A stretch of 64,000 bases of DNA from Stratiolaelaps scimitus (lineage: Eukaryota; Arthropoda; Arachnida; Mesostigmata; Laelapidae): the NCBI GenBank assembly GCA_019614645.1, contig JABWDB010000001.1, positions 11,008,501 through 11,072,500 of the forward strand, given 5' to 3'. The position numbers and the translations under genes were made by a program. The notes under the pieces are model-generated. The model was not told the DNA's origin, did not search any database, and saw only the letters and a program-made list of their open reading frames with translations. Below, piece after piece: positions 47,477-57,785 of the stretch. Each line of letters opens with the position of its first letter. Position 1 is the stretch's first letter.

Positions 47477-48563
47477 CAGCTCATTCTCGTTGATACGGCT
47501 AGAATAGTTCAGGTTAAACATTCCTAATTGAGGAACACTTCAGACTCAATGGCCATCAGTTTATATGACACATCCACAGAGTTGATAATACTGCCCTTAT
47601 TATCTTCTATTATGCCACACACAGTGGAGCGAGCAGTTCGCCTTCAAATCGTGACGATCTAGACCGTTACAACCCTGTGGGTTCCCAGTGTTGCTTGCTC
47701 GGTTCTCCCGCACTAGATAAAGCGAAATAGTGACTTTTCCTTGTTATTCTCACTACATCGGTTGGCTTATGTACATACTAAACTTCCAACATTGAACTCG
47801 CCGTTTCGTCTCTTCTCTGCTCGCGCGTCGAGTTATTTCTCTCTAACGCGCTGGTGCTCGACACCCATCGCTGGTGCAGTGCCTGCGGCCGCTGTTCCCT
47901 GCAGACTTCATCTCCCTGCGAGCGCGCCGGCCAGAGACCGAACGGGCGCTGCCTGCTGTGCCCATGCGGGAACGCTGCGTCGCTCAGCCAAACCCCCGCC
48001 ATCAATAGCCCCCACCCCGTATAAACCCCAGTCTGGTTGGTCGTTGCTGCAGCTCGTCCTTTCGGTTGTTGGGTAGCGGCGTCTCCTAGGGGGTGCGCGA
48101 CCACCACAGCGCCATTATCACAGCCAACCCAACCAAACCCAACTCATCTATATTCCGACAACGACGTGAAAATTTCATCGATATTTTCAACTTGTAGCGG
48201 AGGCGGCACCACGGCGGAAGCAGAGGCCTAGACCTCTCGACTCCCGAGGGGAGACCTAAAGGAAGCCTGACCCTACAGCAGGAATGAACAGGGACAGACG
48301 GGATATAGTGTTAAGCTGAGCGGCGTTAGGGCAGCCCCCCGTGTCGTCGACCGCCGCTACAGTGAACACTGAACACTAAACTCGGGACACCGAATCGAGT
48401 GTAGCAGCTGGTCAAGCCGCTTTTACCTCTCAACCGCCATTGGAGAGGTCTGGCCCCCTCGATAACCCTGTCTCTTCCATCTATGCCAGCTTTCATGGCT
48501 ACTTGTAGTGTTCGTCGCGGATTGTCCAGCAGCGAGCCTGTGTATTAGATACGTTGTGCGGAG

Positions 48564-48571
48564 TATATAAG
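48564..48571 (+). promoter_or_regulatory. TATA-box-like element
   Basis: TATATAAG in a GC-rich setting (GGAG before, CGGCGAG after), where it is less expected by chance than in AT-rich DNA. An ATG with good context (A at -3, G at +4) follows at 48661 and opens 34 codons (MGQLSRPG start). No clear initiator lies at the right distance. Confidence 0.18.
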
Positions 48572-49230
48572 CGGCGAGTTGCCTTAGGACCTTGACAGCA
48601 GTGACTTTGCCGTGTGGGTAGTATCTATCTCGAGACTGACTTTCCCGTATTGGAAGCATCATGGGCCAGCTGAGTCGCCCCGGCGCTGCCGATTCTGCTC
48701 CAGTATCGCGACAACAACGGCAGGCGAGAAGTTGCCAGGCTGCGTTAGCGTCGGCGACGCACTGAACTGCTCTGTTTGATTTCCGTTCAGGCAATCAAAC
48801 GGAAGCAATAGAAGGCAAAGGCGCCAGGCCGTAAGCTGTTAACTTTTGCTCGGCTAAAGCTGACTCGCCTGACGTTTACCTAGTCCACCGTCACATTATA
48901 CAATTTAATACTTGGACTACGGCGGCAGCAGTAGCAGCAATTTGTCGATCTGTCTCTCTCGCTGTTTGCTCGCATTCCCGTCAACGAAGCTGAGAGCAAG
49001 CACTCACCTGTGCAAGAGACCGGCCAAGCGGCTCGACGACTAGACTGATCACAGGCTACGGCCAGTTTCCGCTATAGACTCGCCGCCCTTCCAGCATTTG
49101 GCGTGGAGCGAGGGAGGCCCATAGACCCATTCAGCCCCGCGTATTCTGTTTCTCCTTGGCGCATCTCCCTTTTCTCGGAAGGTTTTCATCCGGAAAGCTT
49201 TTTCTCTTTCCACTTTTCGCCCCGTTTCTT

Positions 49231-49291
49231 CCTCTCTCTCTCTCTCCTTTTCTGTTCTCTCTGCTTGAGCTGCACGTTCTCTCTCTCTCTC
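49231..49291. repeat. Two (CT)n runs in a pyrimidine-rich region
   Basis: CT runs at 49231-49246 and 49276-49291 within a roughly 200-base pyrimidine-rich strand, producing Ser/Leu/Phe-rich plus frames. Confidence 0.85.
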
Positions 49292-49347
49292 TTCTTCTCT
49301 CTCGCTAACGTCTACTTTAGTGTTATCGTTGCTGTTGTTGTTGTTAG

Positions 49348-49519
49348 GTTGCCGCGCGCTACGCCCCGCCGCCCCCCGGCGCTCAACGGCGTTGCGGCTA
49401 CGTTGTCGGCAAATGCCGACGGCAGCAATTGGAGGAAGACGGATGCCTCCACTGCGCTTTTCGGCTGGCCACCGCTCAGCCTCCAAGCACCCAGCCGTCG
49501 CCAACAACAAGCGGCCTGA
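49348..49519 (+). CDS. Candidate terminal exon, unknown protein
   Basis: The acceptor tract (ATCGTTGCTGTTGTTGTTG, then TTAG) ends at 49347. After one leading base 56 codons are open to TGA at 49519. The first part is Pro/Arg/Ala-rich, the middle has Asn, Asp, Lys and Trp (Asp-Gly-Ser-Asn-Trp-Arg-Lys-Thr-Asp) and the end is Gln-rich. About 72% of codons end in G or C against roughly 60% GC locally. Another plus frame (to 49649) is similarly biased, so the true frame is uncertain. No domain is recognised. Confidence 0.27.
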
Positions 49520-50882
49520 GTGTTGGTGGATCGGTCGGGAACTCTTCAAAGCGGCGAGCGCCATCCAACGCAAACCGCTTGCCGCGTTAGCGCCTGCCGC
49601 GTTGCCTTGGCGCCTCTGCTTTACGCGCTTGGCTGGTGCTGCCGGCTAGTGTTGACGTTGGCGGCCGTCTCTGTCCATGTGGAATCCTCTTGTTCCATCG
49701 ACGTCAATCCCTCCCCTATCTCAGCTTATCATCATGGGGGAAAGAGGTCATCGCACGATGCCAGTCCGTAACGGATCCGACCACCGCCCGACCTTGGTTC
49801 CACTCAACGGCCGTTTGGTCGGTTTGGACGCGCATCGGGTTCGTCGTTCAACGCACTCCTTTAGCACGTTACGTCTTCATTGCACGAGGGCGACGGCACT
49901 GGCTGACCTTAAGGAGTCCGGCGGCGGGTAAGCTAACCACCCAGCTGCTATCCACTGCAGCTGGCGGACAGTGGTTTCTTATGATGCCGCTGTCGCTCTT
50001 GCCGTTGTTGCTGCTGCTCGCGTCACTCTCGTTCTCCCATGTGGTGCCTGTCTTCGCCTCTTTTCGTGTCGTGTCTGTCCTAGCGAAATATTAACCGGAG
50101 CGCCCAGCCACGCACGGACATGCACACTATAGCGGCGGACGTACCCCGGAGAGGCGGGATGAGCACACGCCACCTGCAATGCACACGCATTGCTCGGAGT
50201 GCACCCGACTTGTGCTCGCAACGCGTGCAGTTTTGCGTGCCGCGTCCACTGTTAAGCAACGCTAGGACTAGCAAGGCGGCAAGGACGACGGCGGCCTTGT
50301 GAGTGAGTTTAGTCCGGCGGAGGCGGGTCGCCGATGCTTGTGGTGGTTGCGGGGGCGGCCGACCCAGCGGCAGCAGCCGACTGAATAAAATGAGGGATTA
50401 CTACAGCACGGATAGTAGCTGAAGGCTATGAGAAGAGCAAGGACTGCTGGGAGAACGGTGTAAGGGAACGGGTAACTCGAACTAGCCGGTTAGCTTCGTC
50501 CCTACTGCACCCAGTGCGCCCCCTAGGGGAAGCAACTTTTTCTGTCTTTCCCTCTGCCAGTTCGGCTCCTGCTGCTGTTGCCATCCGCACGCTGCGGGTG
50601 ACCACGGCCGACCGACCACAGCCTGCTTCCAGACCACAGGCGTGAGAGTGGCATATACGAGTTAGACGAGTCGCCAGCACCGACTCTCGACTCTGTCCTA
50701 ATACTCGGAGTCAGGGAACGAACGGCCAACTCGGTCACTTCGTTCGTCGGCCTCGCGTGCGTGAGTGAGTAAGTAATCAAAATATGATGGAAGGAACGGA
50801 AGGACACTTTATTAAAGGGGATACGAGAGACGACGGGAGAGATATCCTTTAATATTCATAGCAAACTCGTCGGCCTCCTTGG

Positions 50883-50911
50883 TTGCCTGCCTGCCTGCCT
50901 GCTTGCTTGCC
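50883..50911. repeat. (TGCC/TTGC)n tetranucleotide tract
   Basis: Seven tetranucleotide units, TGCC changing to TTGC. Confidence 0.85.
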
Positions 50912-50981
50912 ATCCAGGCTGAAGCAGCCGGTTGTACGGCCGGTGGCCATGTTGGTGGCAGGGGCTCTGCTATGGGTATAC

Positions 50982-51017
50982 TGGCGGCGGCGGCGGCGGT
51001 GGTGGTGGTGCTGCTGC
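50982..51017. repeat. GGC/GGT/GCT trinucleotide tract
   Basis: Reads as Ala/Val/Leu or Gly in plus frames and as Pro runs in minus frames. Confidence 0.85.
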
Positions 51018-52823
51018 TCCTGATGGCGATGGCGGCTGCTGTTGCTGCCACTTCTGCAGTGGTGGAGGCAGCCAGGGTCGCTGGCAGTACTGGCTGGCGG
51101 CAGTCGCAAACTTTATCATGATTCTGTGTCCAACCCCAACCGACGGTACTAGATTACCATAAGAAAACGCAGGACCCGTCGGCCGTTCACCCACTGAGCG
51201 GGATGGCCATTTCGCTCGGTCGCTCAACTGCGTTCCCCCAGTTTCTCTCGGTGTTTTGGTCGACCTCCTTTGGTCACAAGCCGCCGCTGCCATCGTCGCC
51301 GCCACCACCACCATCAGTGGCCGTAACTGCGGTGATGAAACGCGTTCCCAAGGGAACGTTCGTTGGGCACGCGCACTACCCTGGCGGGTGCTTCTGTCGC
51401 CGCAGCGACTGTGGCACACGGTTGCCGTGGCCGCTTCATCGGTTTCCGCCGCCAGGATCCCAAGCAAGCCACATTGGGTAGCCATCGTTATCACTGTGTG
51501 GCCATTGTGGTCGACGTCGTTGACATCGACGTCATCGTCAACACAACGTAAATTCCCCGCATGACCGTCCTCAAAGTCAGGTGGGCGGTGACGGGAAGCC
51601 ACCTGTTCGTCAGCTGAAGGAGTAAGTGCACGGCATCGCTGTATACAATCGATTGCGGAAACAACGAACGACGCCTCGAGACACCCGGTCTTGTCCTCGT
51701 ATCGGGTACCCCATGACTTAGTCAGGGCCGAGAAATGTTCACTTGACACCTCGTCAGTCCCTCAACCGCCTCGCATGGGGCGAGAGCGAACTCGCGGGAC
51801 CACCTACCACCAAGCGTTTCGGAACTCCTCGCCGCGCGTTAACACAAGACTTGTCGGCCCAACGAAGCGTGCTTCTCTCATATCACACCTACTGCTGTGT
51901 ACAAAGCAACAGTGCAATGGCACTCCTCCAAAATGCAGCACTGGCTAAAACTCCTAAAACTCTCCACGCAGCGCAGACTCCATCCAGCGCCTCTCTATCT
52001 GTTCTCTCGTTCCGCCCGTCTCTGACTCTGTCATCGTCACATTTTCCGCATTCCGCGTAACAAGGCCCGCGCGCACGCGTGTCATACTTCTCGCTGGTGA
52101 ACTCCGTCTTTAACGAGAAGTTAATTGTTCGGGCAGAGCAGAAAGAATGACGACCCCACCGTCGCCAGTTGTACGCCGTCGGCCTGCCACCCCCAGACAG
52201 GCAGAGCTACGTACGGCGCCGGGTAAGAATGCGTCGGTATCCGCCGAACGAGCGTTGCATGGAGGAATGCAACGTATCTACGTCCCCTACCAACGCGGGC
52301 CACCTACGGAAGTGGTCTGCTGCTGACTGCTGCCAGCAGCCACTGACGTTAAGGGAAATACGTTGGTGGGCACGCTGACACTGCCGGCATTCCTAGTTCG
52401 GTTGTTCTTGACCAATTGGGCAGGCCAAACTATGTCGTACTGAGCTATTCAGACCCCTCGCCAGCTTCAGTTTAAGTCGCAGTTTGATCAACATATCCAA
52501 CCCGTGATTGGTTAGACGTCAGCGTTTTACTGTATTGTATCGCATTACGTTGACGTATTACATACGCCGTGGTCTCTGGTGTGGATATTAATTAGAAAAA
52601 AAGGAAAGCTCTCGCCTCGGAAGTCCTTATAGATGATCCGGTACGTGTTGCTAGCATAGGGGGGTCGAGGCGTGCTGGCTCCATACCTAATACACACGTA
52701 ACTTGATTGCACCGACTTTTACGCCATCCTCTGTTATATGCGTGCGTGAATATCAGCCCTAGCAATCGGTCGAATCCGGTTTTCTCGTTTCCACTACAAT
52801 ATTTTTTGGTGTTCCTCTTTCAG

Positions 52824-52895
52824 AATAGTACAGTCGGGGTTGTTTGTGTTACAGTTTTCAAAACGACTATTACATTCCCTACGATAGTAACTCAG
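52824..52895 (+). CDS. Candidate internal exon (72 nt), unknown protein
   Basis: Both boundaries are near-consensus: GGTGTTCCTCTTTCAG ending at 52823 and CAG|GTAAAT at 52895. Exactly one of three frames is open, the phase-0 frame, and the length is a multiple of three. The 24 residues begin with an Asn-Ser-Thr sequon followed by an alternating Val/Thr-rich beta-strand-like segment with one Cys. It could be a small extracellular or membrane-proximal exon. No family can be named from 24 residues. Confidence 0.35.
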
Positions 52896-52939
52896 GTAAA
52901 TTGAAAGTATTTTGCCCTTTCTCGGATAGTAATATCTAT

Positions 52940-52972
52940 GTATATATATTATATATATATATATATATAATA
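52940..52972. repeat. (TA)n microsatellite, interrupted
   Basis: TA units broken by TT and AA steps. It would lie within the intron after the 52.8-kb exon. Confidence 0.9.
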
Positions 52973-53130
52973 TGCTTGTTGGTCATGTCAATAATGTCAG
53001 GAAAAAGAAAGAATCCCCGTGGCCACCTTGAAAGGTTCCCATTCTAGTACGGTATGTGGTTCAATCTTCAAGCCACTCGTCACAAGAGGTATTTTGTCCC
53101 CTTGATGGTAAATTCTTTGTATTCTTTAAG

Positions 53131-53240
53131 GTCGAACATAGACACTGCACACACGTCCCTGCTCTTTCCCGATCACCTCTTAGTGACACTTACTCCAGGG
53201 GAATTGCTTCTGGCGGAATCTTCTCCGACTGAGATAGACG
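53131..53240 (+). CDS. Candidate internal exon, unknown protein
   Basis: The acceptor TTTGTATTCTTTAAG ends at 53130, and the strong donor GACG|GTAAGC follows at 53240. After one leading base 36 codons are open: Asp/His/Thr at the start, then a Leu/Val/Pro-rich segment (Leu-Leu-Val-Thr-Leu-Thr-Pro-Gly-Glu) and an acidic end. The alternative phase-0 frame joins 52824-52895 directly but stops at 53232. Exit phase 1 fits 53286, although that intron would be only 45 bases, near the lower limit for animals. Confidence 0.28.
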
Positions 53241-53285
53241 GTAAGCTATAGTCAGAACAGCCGTCTTGGCCGCTGCCTCCATCAG

Positions 53286-53361
53286 CAGTTTCAGCGGCAA
53301 CAGTATCTGCAGCAGCAGCAGCAGCAGTAGCAAGCGTCAAAGCTCCGCAACCTCTGGTTTG
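53286..53361 (+). CDS. Weak candidate exon with CAG tract
   Basis: CTGCCTCCATCAG ends at 53285, and TTTG|GTATGG is a modest donor at 53361. All three plus frames are almost fully open because of (CAG)6. The one fitting both neighbours (two leading bases) reads Val-Ser-Ala, poly-Ala, then Lys-Ala-Pro-Gln-Pro. Included because its phases link 53131-53240 to 53625-53871. Confidence 0.13.
53309..53327. repeat. (GCA)6 tract
   Basis: Six GCA units ending in GTAG. Confidence 0.9.
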
Positions 53362-53624
53362 GTATGGCTATAACCGTAGACGACGCCCTGGCTGTCGTCC
53401 TCCCCACCAACCCCTCTGACCCGCTGTGCTTCCCTGAACGCGTTTCGGCGTTCGCAAGCTGCTTGGCCATGGGATAGGGACGGATATGGCCGGCCTCCTG
53501 GATGGCGCCTTTGCGTAAATTGCCCTCGACCATACTGCTTCTCCCCATTCGCTATCCTCCAAGGCCCTCTGCTCTCCGTAATACTCTCTCTCTCTATCTC
53601 CGGCCTGCTCCCAGCTGAATGCAG

Positions 53625-53871
53625 GCGGATAGCGTACCGCGTTCGCTGTATTGATAGCAACGTCGACCCCTGGCCCTGGGTCTACGAAAAGGCCTGCTGC
53701 GCCGGATCTCTCCGCTTCGTCCACCGTCTGCCGTTGTCCCAGCCTCGTGTCGAGGGTGACGTCGGCCTGGCGTACAGCCGTCGCATCGAGATGTATGCCT
53801 GGAACGGCGGCATAAACATCAGCCAGGCACAGCCGGGCAAAGAGGCAAACGCTTGCAAAAAAGGCATCTAA
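53625..53871 (+). CDS. Candidate terminal exon, Cys-containing unknown protein
   Basis: A pyrimidine-rich tract (CTCTCTCTATCTCCGGCCTG) precedes CTGAATGCAG at 53624. After one leading base 81 codons are open to TAA at 53871. The first half has Cys at about residues 8, 22, 23 and 76, Trp-Pro-Trp near 15 and mixed charges; the second half includes Tyr-Ala-Trp-Asn-Gly-Gly. About 75% of codons end in G or C, but the block itself is GC-rich and a minus frame (53682-53867) shows a similar bias. No family is recognised. Confidence 0.28.
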
Positions 53872-56218
53872 TTAGAACGTTCGCTCGGCAAGGCCATCAC
53901 ACGTCGGGGCCGAATGAGAGAAGAACAATGCCATCAACGATTTAAATATTATGGCGCCACCAAACAACGGGGCAGGCCGATAGGGGACGCGAGATAGAGG
54001 GCGAGACAGACATCGGCAGGGCAGCCAGAAAAGGAAGTACGCTGTTGGCTTCAAGCTTAAGTTGTTCACATACATCGATTCGTAAAATTAAGCGTATATA
54101 TGCGCGTACTGTACTAAAGCAAAATTCAACATGAGCAGGCTATTACAATTTCGGCTAATGCCAAATTGTGTACGAGTAGCTCCGCTGGGCCACGCTTGTT
54201 GCTATACGATATTATATTATAGATACGGCACGTATTGAGATAGTTCCACAAAGGCATAAAGTATTTGCCTTTATTACCTCTAGGAAATAGGAAAAACCTA
54301 TCACCGACGTTGTCTACCTAACTCAAACCACAACAACTATTGTTATTTAATCCATTATAATTCCTTGTATGCATATATTTCGTCTTTTAACTCTATTTCA
54401 CAGCTAAACATTTTCATTGAACTGAAACCGCAATCATAATTATCATTGAACTATATGATTATCATCTGCGACGACTGCGTCTGTAATCTTTTGCTTCAAT
54501 GACACTTGTACAATATTGTGATATTTCGTATTCCGGACAGACTTCGGCAAAGCAATTTGAACTTAGGCGCCACTGTGAGCTCAGTGGACTCCGGCCAGCA
54601 GTCAAGGTCGTTTGCCGAATTTCCACCGTTTGCACTGGACCGACCGAGCGGTCGGTCGGTCGGTCCCGGTGGTACGGTAACGCCATTGGTATGCTGGCAA
54701 TGTGTCACACGTGCAATCGTCAATCGCGGCTGGCGTCACTGCGGGCCTCGTCGGGGGGGTACCCTCTGGGTTGAGGGTAACTGTTATTTCGAAGGATTGG
54801 CGGTTGATCGCCGTACCAGCTAGCTTGTACTATCGCCAAGTTCGGAATTGAATTTTGGTAAACCCTTAGCCTCTGAAGAAGGCGGTATTCTCTCGCCAGC
54901 AGGCAAGGCTTCTGATCCGTATGACTTGTCGTCCCGACGCGTTAGAACTAATTCTTAGTTGAGGGGGAAACGAGAAAGCGCCTCCCGCGAGGCGGAAACC
55001 GTGGAACGGAAACCATGCGAAGCGGTGGTTAAAATGAGCCACCACGCTCGTCTTGTCGTGCTTAGAGAACATTCGAGGTAAAGACAGCCTCCTTCGCCAT
55101 GACAAGCCAAATCCTGTTCCGCGCTGTGAGAGAGACGACTGTGTAGGAGAGATGGACAGGTCAACTCAAATTGGGCCACGTTCTAGTTATACCTCTGCCC
55201 GCCAGATAGGTGCAAGGAAATGGCCAACCGGCATGCCTTGATATTAAAGCTGGACCATGCCCCTTTACCTAGACAACATTTACCTGGCTAGCAGAGGCCT
55301 CGCATAGTGAAGGCGTACAAGTCGTGTTTAATGCCTTGTGGCGCCCTACGCTTCCCGTTTCTCGCCTCGGTTCAGTTCAAATGTGTTACACAATCGCCCT
55401 GTTTCGTTGAGCGGACCGTATACTACGGCCTAATTATGACTGTCCTATAAGAATAAATATGTTCTGACGCCTTGGCCGACAACTGGTAGCTGGCGTACTG
55501 CCCCAAAGTCCGCACCAGTTACGACGTTGGGTGTGAAAACTAATACAATGGCACTCTCATTAGAGTTTACTAGCAGGACTATCACGACGTCCCGTGCCGA
55601 TATTCCTACCGCTTATCACTTGTTCGCGTTATGATGTGGGAGTACACGTGGCTCCGGTCCATACACGGCCTGCTACTATAATATAACACATACGATTAAT
55701 ATAGAAATTAATCGTTCTCGGAAGGACGCAATGGGTCCGCCAGCGAGTAATACCTTCCATTGTATTGCAATAAAAAAGACAGAATCGATCAGAATGGAGA
55801 CACAACCAGTAAACGAAATCTATGGGATGGAACAGGTGGCGCCTTCCTTTATACGGCAAATGGTGGGTCTTCGAGGAGTCAAAATCCGTCTGCTCCAGGC
55901 TTAGCTGCTTTCAAGGTTCTCTCCTACTGATGAGACCGGCGGCGGCGGCGGCAGTAAAAGACGAATCGGCAGCCCATCGCTGAACCGACGATACACGATT
56001 GGCTACCGTGGACGGTGACGAACCAACAGCATAGGCTGGACAGGTTGCCCACCATAGTCCGAGGGGGCCGGATCGGCTGGCGTTTCAGTTGCACCACAGC
56101 GTACAGCATGGGAAAAAGGGGGAATTTTTGAGGACCTGGTTTGCGGGAAGGCTTGGAGCAAAATCGTCTCACTCGCGATAACGACGATGACGATGGAGCA
56201 GACGACGAAGAGTACCCC
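53872..56218. other. Non-coding stretch
   Basis: AT-rich at 54.05-54.5 kb. A GGTC repeat folds into a hairpin at 54637-54666. GGC units lie at 55936-55951. Short frames on both strands lack splice or start evidence. Confidence 0.4.
54637..54666. repeat. GGTC/GACC palindromic repeat
   Basis: GGACCGACCG at 54637-54646 is complementary to 54657-54666 around a 10-nt spacer. The right side is a (GGTC)4 run. Confidence 0.7.
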
Positions 56219-56593
56219 TCACGCGGGCTGGCACCGATTCTCTTTCTCGCTCGCTGCATAGCGCGGTTGAGTCACAGACATGGTAGCCATAGAAGGTGTA
56301 GCAGTCATCGTAAGACTACTACGCGAAGAGGCAGTGCCAAGAACGCCACACGTAATACAGTATTTGAGAGTAAATAGATCTCTTGTCGGATCTGCCGCTG
56401 AAGCCGTCGCCAGGCTGCTCGCGCGGTGGCCCGCTTCGTCGCTGGCGGACTTCATCTTGGGCTTGGTAGTCGCTGAAGCGGAAGATCGTGCCTTGCAAGG
56501 AACAGCTCTCTCTGGCTCCCGCGGGACGGGACAGATCTCCTGCCCCGTGTTCCATGGATTTCCCCGCTCGTCCTCCTGCCTCTCGCCCAACAG
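56219..56593 (-). CDS. Candidate exon (minus), Glu/Arg/Ser-rich
   Basis: On the minus strand an acceptor-like CCTTGCTGCGTAG ends at 56594. The frame is open from 56593 for 124 codons to TGA at 56219. The first 66 codons are about 70% G/C-ending and highly charged (Gly-Glu-Arg-Gln-Glu-Asp-Glu-Arg), then Ala/Ser/Thr-rich with a Lys-Pro-Lys-Met-Lys patch; two Cys sit near residue 82. On the plus strand an ATG-started frame (56280-56624, good start context) of equal quality overlaps, so the strand is unresolved. No domain is recognised on either. Confidence 0.25.
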   Translation of the reverse strand: MLGERQEDERGNPWNTGQEICPVPREPERAVPCKARSSASATTKPKMKSASDEAGHRASSLATASAADPTRDLFTLKYCITCGVLGTASSRSSLTMTATPSMATMSVTQPRYAASEKENRCQPA

Positions 56594-56624
56594 CTACGCA
56601 GCAAGGCAGTTCTCCTGTATGTAG
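56280..56624 (+). CDS. Alternative ORF opposite the minus candidate
   Basis: ATG with G at -3 and G at +4 starts 114 codons to TAG. The first 70 residues are Val/Leu/Ala-rich with regularly placed acidic and basic residues, suggesting amphipathic helices (Met-Val-Ala-Ile-Glu-Gly-Val-Ala-Val-Ile at the start). The end is Ser/Pro/Cys-rich and less convincing. Only one of the two antiparallel frames is likely to be real. Confidence 0.22.
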   Translation: MVAIEGVAVIVRLLREEAVPRTPHVIQYLRVNRSLVGSAAEAVARLLARWPASSLADFILGLVVAEAEDRALQGTALSGSRGTGQISCPVFHGFPRSSSCLSPNSYAARQFSCM

Positions 56625-57650
56625 AGCGAGCTGCACGCATGCACACACCTAGAGCCAGACGACCCACCAAGGAGATCCTTCCACATATAGTTCCCGCCGT
56701 CTGCGTTCGACTCCTACACTTGCTATCCCTGCTTGCTGCTGCCTTAAGGCCGAGCCGGATTCTCAGGATCCGGCGGCGGGCTGGACCACGTCCCCGTGTC
56801 TACGGTTATGCCGGATAGGCCCTACCGTTGCCCTTCTCGGCCAGCTTCCTTGACTGAGCGTGACGCGCTTTATCCTTACAGCGCTGCACAATCTAGTACA
56901 CGTCTAGTCATCTCTCTATCACTGTCGTCGCTGCGCTCAATACGGCTACAAATATTACAACTGCTGCTGCTGCTGCTGCGACTATCGAGATCCGCAACAT
57001 CGACGACGAGCAGAGACAGCAATGTCATGTGCAAAGGGGCGATGTTGTCGTGCCAGTGACGCCCCGTCTGAATGCAGGCATTGAATAGGGGGAAACGAGG
57101 GCCATTGGTTACGTGGAGTAGCAGCGGTCGGGCAGCCTTAACAGTAGAAGCTGACGACGCAAGAGCCAGCAAGTGAGCGAGCGAGCGACAACGAACGAAC
57201 GACAACCACCCACCCACCCACTCACTCATATCTGTGATCGCTAGGCAAAAGCGCAAGAACACCATGGCCAGGGGGTACAGCCTTCGATCCCTATAAAGCA
57301 AGCCGAGTGTTGTATGGTATAATACAAGCGCCAGCGGAGGAGGACAGGGGGCAGGCTTTGGCGTCGCAGGAGGAGCAACTTAACGACGACTGGCTTCGGT
57401 GGGAGTTATGTTGGAAGTGCTATAGTACATGTGCAGAGGCATCTGCTCGTAGCTCCTGACTGCAGCGGTAGCTGCAACTTGCCTCGCAGACGGATGACAT
57501 CCGAATGTCTTCGAAGGCTCGTTCCTTCTTTTTTTTAGATGCACTTACAATCACCGATATTGTTTACAGCGAATGAATGAATAAGCTAAATCAAGCAGCT
57601 AAGTGCAAAACCAGTATCGAAGTGTGTACTTAACTTATCACATGTTTTCG

Positions 57651-57717
57651 TATATATATATATATATATATATAGGTATATATATAGGTAGGTAGGTAGG
57701 TATATATATAGGTATAT
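57651..57717. repeat. TA/TAGG compound microsatellite
   Basis: Twelve TA units, then TATA blocks separated by GG and a (TAGG)4 core. Confidence 0.95.
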
Positions 57718-57758
57718 ACGATTCGTACAACAGTAAAAACGGTAGAAATAGTAAAGCG

Positions 57759-57785
57759 TATATATATATATATATATATATATAT
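57759..57785. repeat. (TA)n microsatellite
   Basis: Thirteen TA units, only 42 bases from the compound repeat. Confidence 0.95.

Larger units (their letters stand above)
45398..49347. other. Mostly non-coding stretch with repeats and a TATA-like promoter
   Basis: Contains (TA)n at 47065 and 47226, a duplicated 15-mer at 47445-47476, a TATA-like element at 48564, GC-rich blocks at 47.8-48.8 kb and pyrimidine-rich DNA at 49.1-49.35 kb. The 123-codon minus frame at 48423-48794 is open but starts at TTG and has no codon bias. Confidence 0.4.
49520..52823. other. Non-coding GC-rich stretch
   Basis: Overlapping open frames on both strands through 49.5-51.75 kb, including a 259-codon minus frame (50970-51749), follow from high GC and GGC/GGT/CTG tracts (50982-51017) and a TGCC/TTGC run (50883-50911). 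No start, splice or domain evidence favours any of them. From 52.3 kb the DNA is AT-rich and featureless up to the next acceptor. Confidence 0.4.

Noticed and set aside
50970..51749. 259-codon minus-strand open frame
   Set aside because: Ends in Gln/Pro runs from GGC/GGT repeats. Other frames in the block are also open, and no start, splice or family evidence exists.
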